Shown here piece by piece: positions 43,353-51,320 of a DNA stretch of 64,000 nucleotides. Numbering within the stretch: the stretch's first letter is position 1; every line of letters begins with the position of its first letter. Position numbers and translations under genes: made by a program. Source of the DNA: Parvularcula sp964219355 (GTDB taxonomy: Bacteria; Pseudomonadota; Alphaproteobacteria; Caulobacterales; Parvularculaceae); contig CAXPOZ010000001.1 in NCBI GenBank assembly GCA_964219355.1, positions 434,001-498,000 of the forward strand, given 5' to 3'. A model generated the notes under the pieces. That model did not search any database, was not told where the DNA came from, and saw only the letters and a program-made list of their open reading frames with translations.

Positions 43353-44350
43353 AGAAGCCGCAGAAAAATAAACCGAAACGACACCATTACGTCCAACGCG
43401 CACACGCTGAGTTGTTCGCGAACCAAAAGAGTCAAGTGCAAGTCATCTCCAAGGATGGCAAACGCTTTGAGACTGACCCCAAGAACGTATTTTTAGAAAA
43501 ATATCTATACGGATTTGAGGTGAACGACGAAATGGATGTGACATTTGAGGAAGCACTATCAGCTACTGAGAGCGAAACATTCCCGGCAATTCTGCGAATC
43601 CACGAATCGCATGCGATCAGAGAAGACGACATCAACTTAATTTTGAATTATCTGGCATGCGCATATCTCCGCAATCCAGTTTTAAGGGATGGAGCTTACC
43701 GAACGTTGGACTCAGGATTACGTGCTTTCATCCAAGTTGCTGAACAAAATGGCGAGCTGCCGCCAGTCCCTGAAGACATAGAAGCCTTTGGAGGTAAGTA
43801 TTTGAGTCAATTGATTGAAGAGAACATCATCGAATTGAACATCAACAATGGCTTTTACCTTGAATCTTTTGTCCGTATGCTGGATAATATTCTAAATCTT
43901 CTGCGACGGTTCACGATTGGCGTGGTGGTGGATGAAAATGAGCGCTTCATGCTGGGTGACTTTCCAACGCCTTTTCTCCATCCAAGTCTTGAACCCAGTG
44001 TCTACGGAATCCCATTCGGAGCGGGAGACTGCGAACTTACCTTTCCTGTCTCACCGAGTGTCAGCTTGGTATTAGGTTGGGATGGCGTACCGCCGTGTGG
44101 CGCTGCAAGTGACAAATTAATTGAGCAATTGAATCGACGGCAAATTATGTTCGCGCGCAAACATATAGTCATTAAAAATGGCAGAGGCGTTGCAAAAAAA
44201 TTAGCCAATAGGTATCGGCAAATTTCGTTGAAAATGACGATGGATGACCTACCCACTCCGGATGGAATTCTTAATCTAGGACGCAAGGGATTACACCCAA
44301 TTCCTGCCGCCCGTGCTGTTTGGAACGATATCCAAGCGATCTGCAATTAG
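43349..44350 (+). CDS. DUF4238-family protein of the tRNA-Pro mini-island
   Basis: 333 residues from a TTG start fused to the ATPase stop (TTGA), so translation is coupled. The N-terminal RHHYVQRAHAELFA (11-24) is the DUF4238 signature; a conserved-looking ENERFMLGDFPTPFL lies near residue 194. The HH-x-V-Q element and later acidic residues are compatible with a nuclease-like or other hydrolytic centre, but this is speculation. The family's activity is unknown to me. Its tight coupling to an ATPase inside a mobile element suggests an effector/sensor pair. Confidence 0.8.
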   Translation: MKKPQKNKPKRHHYVQRAHAELFANQKSQVQVISKDGKRFETDPKNVFLEKYLYGFEVNDEMDVTFEEALSATESETFPAILRIHESHAIREDDINLILNYLACAYLRNPVLRDGAYRTLDSGLRAFIQVAEQNGELPPVPEDIEAFGGKYLSQLIEENIIELNINNGFYLESFVRMLDNILNLLRRFTIGVVVDENERFMLGDFPTPFLHPSLEPSVYGIPFGAGDCELTFPVSPSVSLVLGWDGVPPCGAASDKLIEQLNRRQIMFARKHIVIKNGRGVAKKLANRYRQISLKMTMDDLPTPDGILNLGRKGLHPIPAARAVWNDIQAICN

Positions 44351-44380
44351 GAAAAGCTCCGCCGGATTGGGACGACGGGG

Positions 44381-44436
44381 CTTTACTGGGGGTGAAGGGG
44401 TCGTCGGTTCGAATCCGGCCACTCCGACCACGGGTT
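44381..44436. repeat. Right attachment-site repeat (attR), displaced tRNA-Pro 3' end
   Basis: An exact copy of 41763-41818. It lacks the 5' half of the tRNA (acceptor strand and D arm), so it is not a tRNA gene. After it the sequence returns to host-like composition. Bases 44437-44636 contain no gene, only a CATGAC/GTCATG inverted repeat at 44473-44490. Confidence 0.9.
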
Positions 44437-44636
44437 TCAACTTCCTTCATTTCTCCCATACCGTGCGCCTCACATGACAATTCCGTCATGATATTAAGCG
44501 CTTGCTGGAAACTGCACTGCAGCAATGACAAGGAACTGTTACAACTTTATGTTAACCAATGGGTATGGGGGGCCTTCTGCGGAACAATTGACGCTGTTGG
44601 CGCATTCGTTCTGTAGGGCCACAGGAGAGAAATCAG

Positions 44637-44960
44637 ATGGTAATCCGGAATCGTCTTTCGCAAGCGATTGCTGCTGCTTGCGTAATTGGGCTGCTAGGCG
44701 TGAGCACTGCCAGTGCCGCACAACCTGGTCGGGGCGCAGCTCCGCGCGAGGTCAAAACCGAGCCTGAAGGGCTGGTCAACATTCTCGATGACTGCATCTT
44801 CCCGCTTCAGAAGCTCGTCGCGGAGGGCACCGTGTCTCCCAACCAGACGCTGGCGTCTGTCGGGATCCCCGGCTGCCAACGTCCGGGGGCGGAGAATGTG
44901 ACAGTTGGTCAGGCGCTCACTGAGCTTTATGTGCCGCGCCAGTTCGGCGTCTCACCCTGA
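44637..44960 (+). CDS. Small exported hypothetical protein
   Basis: 107 residues with a Sec signal peptide ending near VSTASAAQ. The mature part of about 80 residues contains two cysteines (DDCIFPLQKL and PGCQRPG) that could form a disulfide. No family is recognised. AGGAGA lies 8 nt upstream of the ATG. It ends head-to-head with the YHS gene: the two stop codons abut as TGATCA. Confidence 0.7.
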   Translation: MVIRNRLSQAIAAACVIGLLGVSTASAAQPGRGAAPREVKTEPEGLVNILDDCIFPLQKLVAEGTVSPNQTLASVGIPGCQRPGAENVTVGQALTELYVPRQFGVSP

Positions 44961-45407
44961 TCAGCGGTCTAGGATGCCGGGCCAATTGGCGTTTGCGTTT
45001 GCAATCTGGCCCGGAATATCTCTGCTCCACTTTGCCTGAATATTGCCGTTGAAATTGAGATAGAGCTTGCCCGCCACGACCGTCGCAAAGCGCGGATCGC
45101 CTTTGGCGAGGTAGCCCTGCGCGACGGCCCAGGCGCAATAGCCGCCATATTGGGGCGCGTAGGCAGCCGGGTCTTTCTCGAAGCGTTTGAGATTTTCAGC
45201 CGAATTAAACTGCCAGACAGCGCCATTATAGCGGGTCGTATATTCCGCTGACCCGCGCATCGCCTCGCCTTCAAAGAAACTGACGACGTCATAGCCGCCT
45301 GCAGCAAGATCGCTGCCGGGAACGGTGTAGACGGGCGGCTTTGCTGCAAAAGCGGGGCCTGCGAGGGCGAAGCTGAAAATGGTGGCCAGAAAAGCAAGGC
45401 GGGTCAT
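44961..45407 (-). CDS. Exported YHS-domain protein
   Basis: 148 residues: signal peptide ending near AGPAFAAK, then a YHS-like domain (AAGGYDVVSFFEGEAMRGSAEYTTRYNGAVWQFNSAENLKRFEKDPAAYAPQYGGYCAWAV). YHS proteins are thought to bind metal, often copper, or haem; here one Cys (GGYCAWA) is present. The ATG at 45407 with AAAGGA is preferred to an ATG 20 codons upstream. It lies 56 bp downstream of nadE on the same strand. Confidence 0.82.
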   Translation of the reverse strand: MTRLAFLATIFSFALAGPAFAAKPPVYTVPGSDLAAGGYDVVSFFEGEAMRGSAEYTTRYNGAVWQFNSAENLKRFEKDPAAYAPQYGGYCAWAVAQGYLAKGDPRFATVVAGKLYLNFNGNIQAKWSRDIPGQIANANANWPGILDR

Positions 45408-45463
45408 GGGAACATCCTTTCGGGAACTATACTCCCCTATTCGGCCCGTCCGCTTCAAGGGTT

Positions 45464-47131
45464 TCACTCAATCGGGTCACGCCAGCGATTGAGAATGGGA
45501 TAGCGCCTGTCCCGCCCGAAATTCTTCGAGGTGACTTTCGGCCCCGGCGGCGCCTGACGCCGTTTGAACTCCGCGCGGTAAAGCAGCCCCTGCACCCGCT
45601 GGACCGTCGCAGCACCATGCCCGCGCGAGATGATCTGCGGAAAGGAAAGCTCTTCCTCGATCAACCCATGAAGGATGTCGTCAAGCACCTCATAAGGCGG
45701 CAGCGAATCCTCGTCTTTCTGGTCCTCGCGCAGCTCGGCAGATGGCGGTTTCGTGATGATCCGCTCAGGGATCACCATGCCGGCAGGCCCCAGACCTTGC
45801 GCAACGAGGCTCTCATTCCGCCAGCGCGCAAGCGAGAAGACCTTCGTTTTATAGACATCCTTGATCGGATTATAGGCGCCGTTCATGTCGCCATAGAGGG
45901 TCGCATAGCCGACCGCCATTTCGGACTTATTGCCCGTTGAGAGCATCAGCGAGCCGAACTTATTGGTAATCGCCATCAGGGTCGTCCCCCTGATCCGCGA
46001 CTGAAGGTTTTCCTCAGTCTCATCAGGCGGCAGATCGCCGAAGAGCGGATCGAGCATAGAGGTGAGCGCGGTCACGGCCTCCTCAATCGGTACGATATTG
46101 TACCTTACACCGAGCGCTTCGGCACAGGCCTTCGCATCTTCAAGCGAATGATCGCTCGTATAGCGCGAAGGCATCATCACGCAGCGGACATTCTCCGGCC
46201 CCAGCGCATCGGTCGCGATGGCGGCGACCAGAGCCGAGTCGATCCCGCCCGACAGGCCGATCACCACCCGCTCAAACCCGCTTTTCCGGATATAATCGCG
46301 CGTCCCGAGAACGAGCGCGGGATAGGTCAGGGCCTCTTCTTCGGGCCATTCCGCAGACGGCCCATCGATGCAGACAAGGCCCCCTACTTCCTTCTCCCAG
46401 ATTGTCGGATAGAGGCCTTCCTCAAACAGGGGCGCACAGCGCGTCGTCTCATCTGTCTGCATGACGAAGGCCCCGCCATCGAAAACGAGTTCGTCCTGCC
46501 CGCCAACCTGATTGACGAAGATCAGCGGCAGACCGGTTTCCCGCACCCGCGCTTCTGCTTGGAACAGGCGCTCGCCATGGCATGTCCGCCGGAACGGTGA
46601 GCCATGGGGGGCAATCAGAAGCTCCGCCCCCTGCTCTTTTAACTCATCGGCCGTGTCCGGATACCACATATCCTCGCAGGTCATGAGGCCAATCCGGACG
46701 CCCTTGAAGTCGATTGGCGGTGTCACACTCTCCGCTGACTGAAAGGTGCGCGGCTCGTCAAAGACCCCGTAATTGGGCAGCTCGCGTTTGTGGGCCGCAG
46801 CGATGATCTTGCCGTCTGCACAGAGCACGGTCGCGTTGAATGGCCGCTTGTCGTGGCTTTGCGCATCGGGCCACGGGCTGCCGATAATGATGGCAGGGCC
46901 CGATGCTGTCTCTTTTGCCAGCTCTGATACAGCTGCACGGCAGGCCGCCGCATAACTCGGCCGCAGCACCATATCCTCTGGCGGATAGCCGGAGATCACC
47001 AGCTCCGGGAAGACAATGAGATCCGCATCCGCTGCCTCGGCTCGCGCCGCCCGGATCCGCTCCATGTTCTCATCAATGCCGCCAACGGACGGATTGAGCT
47101 GTGCGAGGACGATGCAGAGCCGGTCAGTCAC
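45464..47131 (-). CDS. nadE: Glutamine-dependent NAD+ synthetase
   Basis: The 555-residue two-domain enzyme has an N-terminal nitrilase-type glutaminase with its Glu-Lys-Cys triad in FPELVISGYP, KRELPNYGVFDE and LMTCEDMWYP. The C-terminal synthetase has the PP-loop IGLSGGIDSALVAA and STGNKSEMAVGYATLYGD. It amidates deamido-NAD using glutamine-derived ammonia and ATP. It follows the aminotransferase gene by 8 nt. Confidence 0.95.
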   Translation of the reverse strand: MTDRLCIVLAQLNPSVGGIDENMERIRAARAEAADADLIVFPELVISGYPPEDMVLRPSYAAACRAAVSELAKETASGPAIIIGSPWPDAQSHDKRPFNATVLCADGKIIAAAHKRELPNYGVFDEPRTFQSAESVTPPIDFKGVRIGLMTCEDMWYPDTADELKEQGAELLIAPHGSPFRRTCHGERLFQAEARVRETGLPLIFVNQVGGQDELVFDGGAFVMQTDETTRCAPLFEEGLYPTIWEKEVGGLVCIDGPSAEWPEEEALTYPALVLGTRDYIRKSGFERVVIGLSGGIDSALVAAIATDALGPENVRCVMMPSRYTSDHSLEDAKACAEALGVRYNIVPIEEAVTALTSMLDPLFGDLPPDETEENLQSRIRGTTLMAITNKFGSLMLSTGNKSEMAVGYATLYGDMNGAYNPIKDVYKTKVFSLARWRNESLVAQGLGPAGMVIPERIITKPPSAELREDQKDEDSLPPYEVLDDILHGLIEEELSFPQIISRGHGAATVQRVQGLLYRAEFKRRQAPPGPKVTSKNFGRDRRYPILNRWRDPIE

Positions 47132-47139
47132 GGCGTCTC

Positions 47140-48306
47140 CTAAGCTGCTTTATATGACGCGAGCAGGGCTTCGCAGACGAAATCCGTCTGCTCTTCGGTC
47201 AGATAGGGATGCATCGGCAGGGAAAGAACGCGTGACGTTGCCTTCTCCGCATTGGGCAGGCCGCCTTCGGGGGCGAATTCCGCGAAGGCTTCCATCTGAT
47301 GCAGCGGCGTCTTGTAGTAAATCGCCGTCGGGACACCGATCTCGTTCATCTTTTCACGGACAGTATCGCGCTCATCAATCTGGATCGTATAATAACCGTA
47401 GCCGCTCTCCGTGCCGTCCGGGATAGACTGCAGCTCGGCGATATTTCCGAGCCGCGCATCATAGGTGCTGGCGACTTTCTTGCGGACTTCAAGCTCGTCC
47501 CAGAAAATCGCATTCTTCTCAAGCAGGACGGCGGCCTGGAATGTCGCCATGCGGCCATTGATACCGACCCGGACGGAATTCGCGCGTGCTTCATCGGTCC
47601 CGTGCCAGCGGATCGAAGTGCACCATTCCGCCACTTCATCATCATTGGTGAAAGTCGCGCCGCCATCGCCATAGGCGCCGAGAGACTTGCCGGGGAAGAA
47701 GCTTACGCCGGTGATCGGCGTGATGTTGCCAACCCAGTTGCCACCTTGCTTGCCACCAAAGCTCTGTGCGCCATCGCCCATCACGCGCATATTGTGGGCC
47801 GAGGCAATCGCGCCGATAGCCGGGTAATCCGCCGGCACACCGAAGAGATCAACCGCAAGGACCATGCGCGGCGTCAGGCCTGCGGCCTTTGCCTCATCAA
47901 CCCGGCGTTCAAGATCTTTGGGACACATATTGAGTGTATAAGGATCGATATCGACAAAGACCGGCGTTGCCCCCGCCACCAGCACGGCATTGGCCGTCGC
48001 GTTATAAGTGAAGGCTGGAATGAAGACCGCATCGGTCCGCGTCATCTGCATGCCCATCATGGGGATGATCAGGGCATCCGTTCCGGAGCTACACGCGATA
48101 CAATGTTTGGCGCCGGTTTTCTGGGCGAGCGTCTGCTCAAGCTCGTCGATCTCAGGACCGGCAATATAGCGGCCATGATCCAGCACCGCGATCAGACGCT
48201 TCTCCACCCGGTCGCGAATAACCTTCTGCTGTGCCTTCAGGTCGATAAAGGCGATGTTTCCCACACGAGATTCACGTTCCAGCGCGAGATTGTTGACAGC
48301 GTTCAT
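47140..48306 (-). CDS. DegT/DnrJ/EryC1/StrS-family sugar aminotransferase (possible GnnB)
   Basis: 388 residues of the PLP-dependent nucleotide-sugar aminotransferase family. It has CIACSSGTDALIIPMM, the DGAQSFGG segment and the PLP lysine in FFPGKSLGAYGDGG. It is 1 nt after a Gfo/Idh oxidoreductase gene. That pairing fits two-step amination of UDP-GlcNAc at C3, by GnnA/GnnB (2,3-diamino lipid A) or WbpB/WbpE (uronate) type enzymes. The choice between them is not settled by sequence. The ATG at 48306 has TAAGATG context; upstream frame extension overlaps the neighbour. Confidence 0.87.
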   Translation of the reverse strand: MNAVNNLALERESRVGNIAFIDLKAQQKVIRDRVEKRLIAVLDHGRYIAGPEIDELEQTLAQKTGAKHCIACSSGTDALIIPMMGMQMTRTDAVFIPAFTYNATANAVLVAGATPVFVDIDPYTLNMCPKDLERRVDEAKAAGLTPRMVLAVDLFGVPADYPAIGAIASAHNMRVMGDGAQSFGGKQGGNWVGNITPITGVSFFPGKSLGAYGDGGATFTNDDEVAEWCTSIRWHGTDEARANSVRVGINGRMATFQAAVLLEKNAIFWDELEVRKKVASTYDARLGNIAELQSIPDGTESGYGYYTIQIDERDTVREKMNEIGVPTAIYYKTPLHQMEAFAEFAPEGGLPNAEKATSRVLSLPMHPYLTEEQTDFVCEALLASYKAA

Positions 48307-48307
48307 C

Positions 48308-49246
48308 TTATTGGTCCTTGAGAGCCGCCATTGCGGCATTTTCAATCATCAGTGCAAGAGACAGCGCCCGGCGCCCTGCCCGGCCCCCAACCGTTGGCTC
48401 GCTCCCGGTACGGACAGCTTCGAGGAAAGTCTCGGTGCCATGTGCGAGCGGGTCAGCAAGTGCCCGGGGCTTGTCGTCGCTGCCAAAATCAACCGGCAGA
48501 GGGGTCGAGGTCGTGTTCGTTGTCTCGCGCTTGAGGAAATCGAGGACGATCTCTCCTTCCCCGAAAACAAGACCCAGATCGCGATTTGGGTTTTCTTCAA
48601 GGCGCGATGCCGTCAGCTGCGCCCTGATCCCAGATGACGTCAGAAGCGCGACATCGACATAATCTGCAAGATCACCATGCTCCGCCCGGACATCAAGATG
48701 CGTGATCTCAGCGGTGTCGGTATCTGCAAGCAGTGCGAGGAGGTCGAGGTCATGGATCATCAGATCAAAGACGACCGAGACATCCATCGCCCGTCCGGAA
48801 AATTTGTTGAGACGGCGCGACCGGATCTCTACCGGGGCTCCGCGGTCAAAAAGCCCGAACGCATCCGCGACGTAGCGCTCCTGATGCCCGACCTGAAGAA
48901 CGCAGCCCTTTTCCTGTGAAAGAGCGATCAGCCGGTCCGCGACATCTAGGTCGAGAGAAATCGGCTTTTCGACCAGCACATGTTTGCCCGCCGTCAGTGC
49001 CTTCTCGGCCAGCGCCCCATGCGTGCTGGCCGGCGTTGCGATGGTCACAACGTCGATCAGGCGGAGGAATTCATCGAAATCATCTGTGCCGACGGCACCA
49101 TGCTTCGATGCGCCTTCCTGAGCGCGCGTCAGGTCGACATCATAGATGGCAGCAAGGTCAGCCCCCGCCGCTTCGGCATATTTATTGGCATGATAGCCGC
49201 CAAAGACGCCTGCCCCAGCGACCCCGGCCCGCAAATTCGTACTCAT
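48308..49246 (-). CDS. Gfo/Idh/MocA oxidoreductase (possible GnnA)
   Basis: The 312-residue protein has the Rossmann motif AGVAGAGVFGGYHANKY, the EKPIS catalytic motif in HVLVEKPISLDLD and the VVFDLMIHDLDLL histidine segment. It probably oxidises a UDP-sugar hydroxyl to the ketone that the adjacent aminotransferase aminates. Its compact size matches GnnA-like enzymes. It is clearly different from the Gfo/Idh gene at 18 kb, which has DKP in place of EKP. Confidence 0.87.
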   Translation of the reverse strand: MSTNLRAGVAGAGVFGGYHANKYAEAAGADLAAIYDVDLTRAQEGASKHGAVGTDDFDEFLRLIDVVTIATPASTHGALAEKALTAGKHVLVEKPISLDLDVADRLIALSQEKGCVLQVGHQERYVADAFGLFDRGAPVEIRSRRLNKFSGRAMDVSVVFDLMIHDLDLLALLADTDTAEITHLDVRAEHGDLADYVDVALLTSSGIRAQLTASRLEENPNRDLGLVFGEGEIVLDFLKRETTNTTSTPLPVDFGSDDKPRALADPLAHGTETFLEAVRTGSEPTVGGRAGRRALSLALMIENAAMAALKDQ

Positions 49247-49302
49247 GAATACGCTTCTAAACCAGCCGTGCTGCAGTGCACATCAAGCAATGTTACCGCG
49301 CG

Positions 49303-49866
49303 TTACTTGGCAGGTTCCTCAGGCGGTGTGGGAATGGGTGACCCCGGCGGCGGGCATCCCCGCTCGGCGCCGACACCTTTGAGATATGTCCGGCGTAACA
49401 GCCCGCGCTGATAGGCAGCCCGTACCTTTTTCTCATAGGCGGTGGCGCCGGTCGCCCGGCGAACAAGGCTGCGGAAGGGGATGAAACCGGTCGAGGCATC
49501 CTCAACAGCGTTGAGCGCCATATCCGCCGTCCCTTTTCCCAACTTCTCAGATCTTGATGCCTTCGCCTTGAGGACATCTTCATCCGGTCCGAGCACGGCG
49601 GAAAGAGCCGTCACTTCCTCGACGATCAGCGAGCACCCCTCCACACTGACCGGACCATAAACGGCAGTGAGGTCGATCAGGATCTGCGGGATTTCCTCCC
49701 GGCGGATATTGAGATCCTCCGCAGGCGCCAGAACGGCATCGCCGAGCCCGTCGCGGCTTTCCTTGACGGCAACTTCTGCACCCTTGCCGACATCACTCTG
49801 TTTTCGCGTAGCACAGCCGGCAAGCGACAGCGCGATCAGTCCGGCAACGATGATCTGCTTCTTCAC
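49303..49866 (-). CDS. Hypothetical lipoprotein
   Basis: 187 residues from a GTG start, chosen because GGGGGG lies 4 nt upstream and a signal peptide with lipobox LAGC follows at once. The mature part is helical, with GYxxx-free Ala/Glu-rich segments and a Pro-rich end (PPPGSPIPTPPEEP). No family recognised. It begins 19 nt after the DAHP synthase gene and is probably cotranscribed. Confidence 0.68.
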   Translation of the reverse strand: MKKQIIVAGLIALSLAGCATRKQSDVGKGAEVAVKESRDGLGDAVLAPAEDLNIRREEIPQILIDLTAVYGPVSVEGCSLIVEEVTALSAVLGPDEDVLKAKASRSEKLGKGTADMALNAVEDASTGFIPFRSLVRRATGATAYEKKVRAAYQRGLLRRTYLKGVGAERGCPPPGSPIPTPPEEPAK

Positions 49867-49885
49867 ATCGCCCCCCGATCGAAAC

Positions 49886-51244
49886 TTAGCCGCCATTCGA
49901 CCGGTCCTCGCGCAGTTTCTCGGCGAGGATGAAAGCAAGTTCGAGCGCCTGGCTCGCATTGAGCCGTGGATCGCAATGCGTGTGATAGCGGTCAGAAAGA
50001 TCCTCTTCGGAAATGTCCTGCCCGCCGCCGATGCATTCGGTCACATCCTGCCCCGTCATCTCGAAATGCACGCCGCCGGGATAGGCGCCCTCGGCACGGC
50101 AGATGTCAAAGAACTGAGCGATCTCGGAGCCAATATCGTCAAAGGCGCGCGTCTTGTAGCCGGTCGAGGCCTTGACCGTATTGCCATGCATGGGATCGGA
50201 CGACCAGACAACGTGGCGCCCCTCTTCCTTCACCTTACGGACGAGTTTGGGCAGGCCGTCGCCGACCTTACCTGCGCCAAAGCGGGAGATGAGCACCATC
50301 CGGCCCGGCTCATTTTCCGGGTTCAGAATATCGATCAGCTCGATCAGTTCATCAGGATCAAGCGACGGCCCGCATTTAAGGCCGATGGGGTTCTTGATCC
50401 CTTTGCAGAATTCGATATGAGCGCCGTCCGGCTGGCGCGTGCGGTCCCCGATCCAGACCAGATGGGCGGAGGTGTCATACCAGTCGCCGGTCGTTGAATC
50501 TTTTCGCGTCATTGCCTGTTCATAGCCGAGAAGCAGCGCCTCGTGGCTGGTGAAGAACTCAACTTCTGTCATGGCACGGGCACCCGCGGAGGTGATCCCG
50601 CAGGCATCCATGAAGGCCATGGCATCAGAAATTTTGTCCGCAAGCTGACGATAGCGCTCACCCTGCGACGCACCTTCGACAAATTCGAGGGTCCAGCGAT
50701 GCACATTGCGCAGATCGGCATAACCGCCCTTTGCCAGCGCGCGGATCAGGTTGAGCGTCGCAGCGGACTGGCCATAGGCCTGCAGCAGGCGCTGGGGGTC
50801 TGGCGCGCGTGCATCCGCTTCAAACGCCATGCCGTTGATATTGTCCCCGCGATAGCTCGGCAGGGTCACCCCGTCCTGCGTCTCCGTCGGTGCCGAGCGC
50901 GGTTTGGCGAATTGCCCGGCGATACGGCCGACCTTCACGACTGGCATCGCCGCGCCATAGGTCAACGCCACCGCCATCTGCAGCAGCACGCGGAACGTGT
51001 CGCGGATATTGTCGGGGTGGAATTCCTTGAAGCTCTCCGCGCAGTCCCCGCCCTGAAGGAGGAACGCCTTGCCCATCGCGACATCTGCAAGCCGCGATTT
51101 GAGGCTACGCGCCTCCCCCGCAAAAACGAGTGGCGGATAGCGGACAAGCTCGGTCTCAACCGCCGCAAGGGCCTCCGGGTCAGGATAATCCTCCGGGATA
51201 TGTTTTGCCGGCTTTGCGCGCCAGCTATCAGGGCTCCAGGTCAT
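49886..51244 (-). CDS. Class II (plant-type) DAHP synthase
   Basis: 452 residues. It opens WSPDSWRAKPAKHIPEDYPD and has the class II motifs FLLQGGDCAESFKEF, VKVGRIAGQFAKPRS, PSYRGDNING, SHEALLLGYEQAMTR, GLKCGPSL and WSSDPMHGNT. It condenses phosphoenolpyruvate and erythrose 4-phosphate, the first shikimate step. The ATG at 51244 fits the family N-terminus; the frame is open 45 codons upstream through non-coding sequence. A long inverted repeat lies just upstream of the start. Confidence 0.95.
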   Translation of the reverse strand: MTWSPDSWRAKPAKHIPEDYPDPEALAAVETELVRYPPLVFAGEARSLKSRLADVAMGKAFLLQGGDCAESFKEFHPDNIRDTFRVLLQMAVALTYGAAMPVVKVGRIAGQFAKPRSAPTETQDGVTLPSYRGDNINGMAFEADARAPDPQRLLQAYGQSAATLNLIRALAKGGYADLRNVHRWTLEFVEGASQGERYRQLADKISDAMAFMDACGITSAGARAMTEVEFFTSHEALLLGYEQAMTRKDSTTGDWYDTSAHLVWIGDRTRQPDGAHIEFCKGIKNPIGLKCGPSLDPDELIELIDILNPENEPGRMVLISRFGAGKVGDGLPKLVRKVKEEGRHVVWSSDPMHGNTVKASTGYKTRAFDDIGSEIAQFFDICRAEGAYPGGVHFEMTGQDVTECIGGGQDISEEDLSDRYHTHCDPRLNASQALELAFILAEKLREDRSNGG

Positions 51245-51261
51245 GACTTGCCGTATTTCTT

Positions 51262-51292
51262 CCGCGAGCGAAGACGCTACATTCCCTCGCGG
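51262..51292. other. Inverted repeat upstream of the DAHP synthase start
   Basis: CCGCGAG and CTCGCGG arms with a 17-nt internal region that can form an AGCG/CGCT inner stem. It begins 17 bp before the ATG and may affect translation initiation. No leader peptide rich in aromatic residues is seen. Confidence 0.3.
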
Positions 51293-51320
51293 TCGATCAC
51301 AATCCAAGAGTTCTGATTGG

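Larger units (their letters stand above)
41763..44436. mobile_element. Two-gene mini-island integrated in tRNA-Pro
   Basis: 2.6 kb bounded by the 56-bp repeats. Base composition is visibly AT-richer than the flanks, and codon use in the two genes is unlike the neighbours (many A/T third positions). The cargo is an AAA ATPase and a DUF4238 protein in one coupled operon. There is no integrase, excisionase or transposase in either strand, so it was mobilised in trans or has lost its integrase. Bases 41819-42026 hold the probable promoter region; 44351-44380 hold nothing recognisable. Confidence 0.85.

Noticed and set aside
44381..44436. Second tRNA-Pro gene
   Set aside because: Only the 3' half is present, with no acceptor 5' strand or D arm; it is the displaced attachment repeat.
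44473..44490. CATGAC-aattcc-GTCATG inverted repeat after the island
   Set aside because: Short, single copy, 146 bp from the next gene; not enough to call an operator or terminator.
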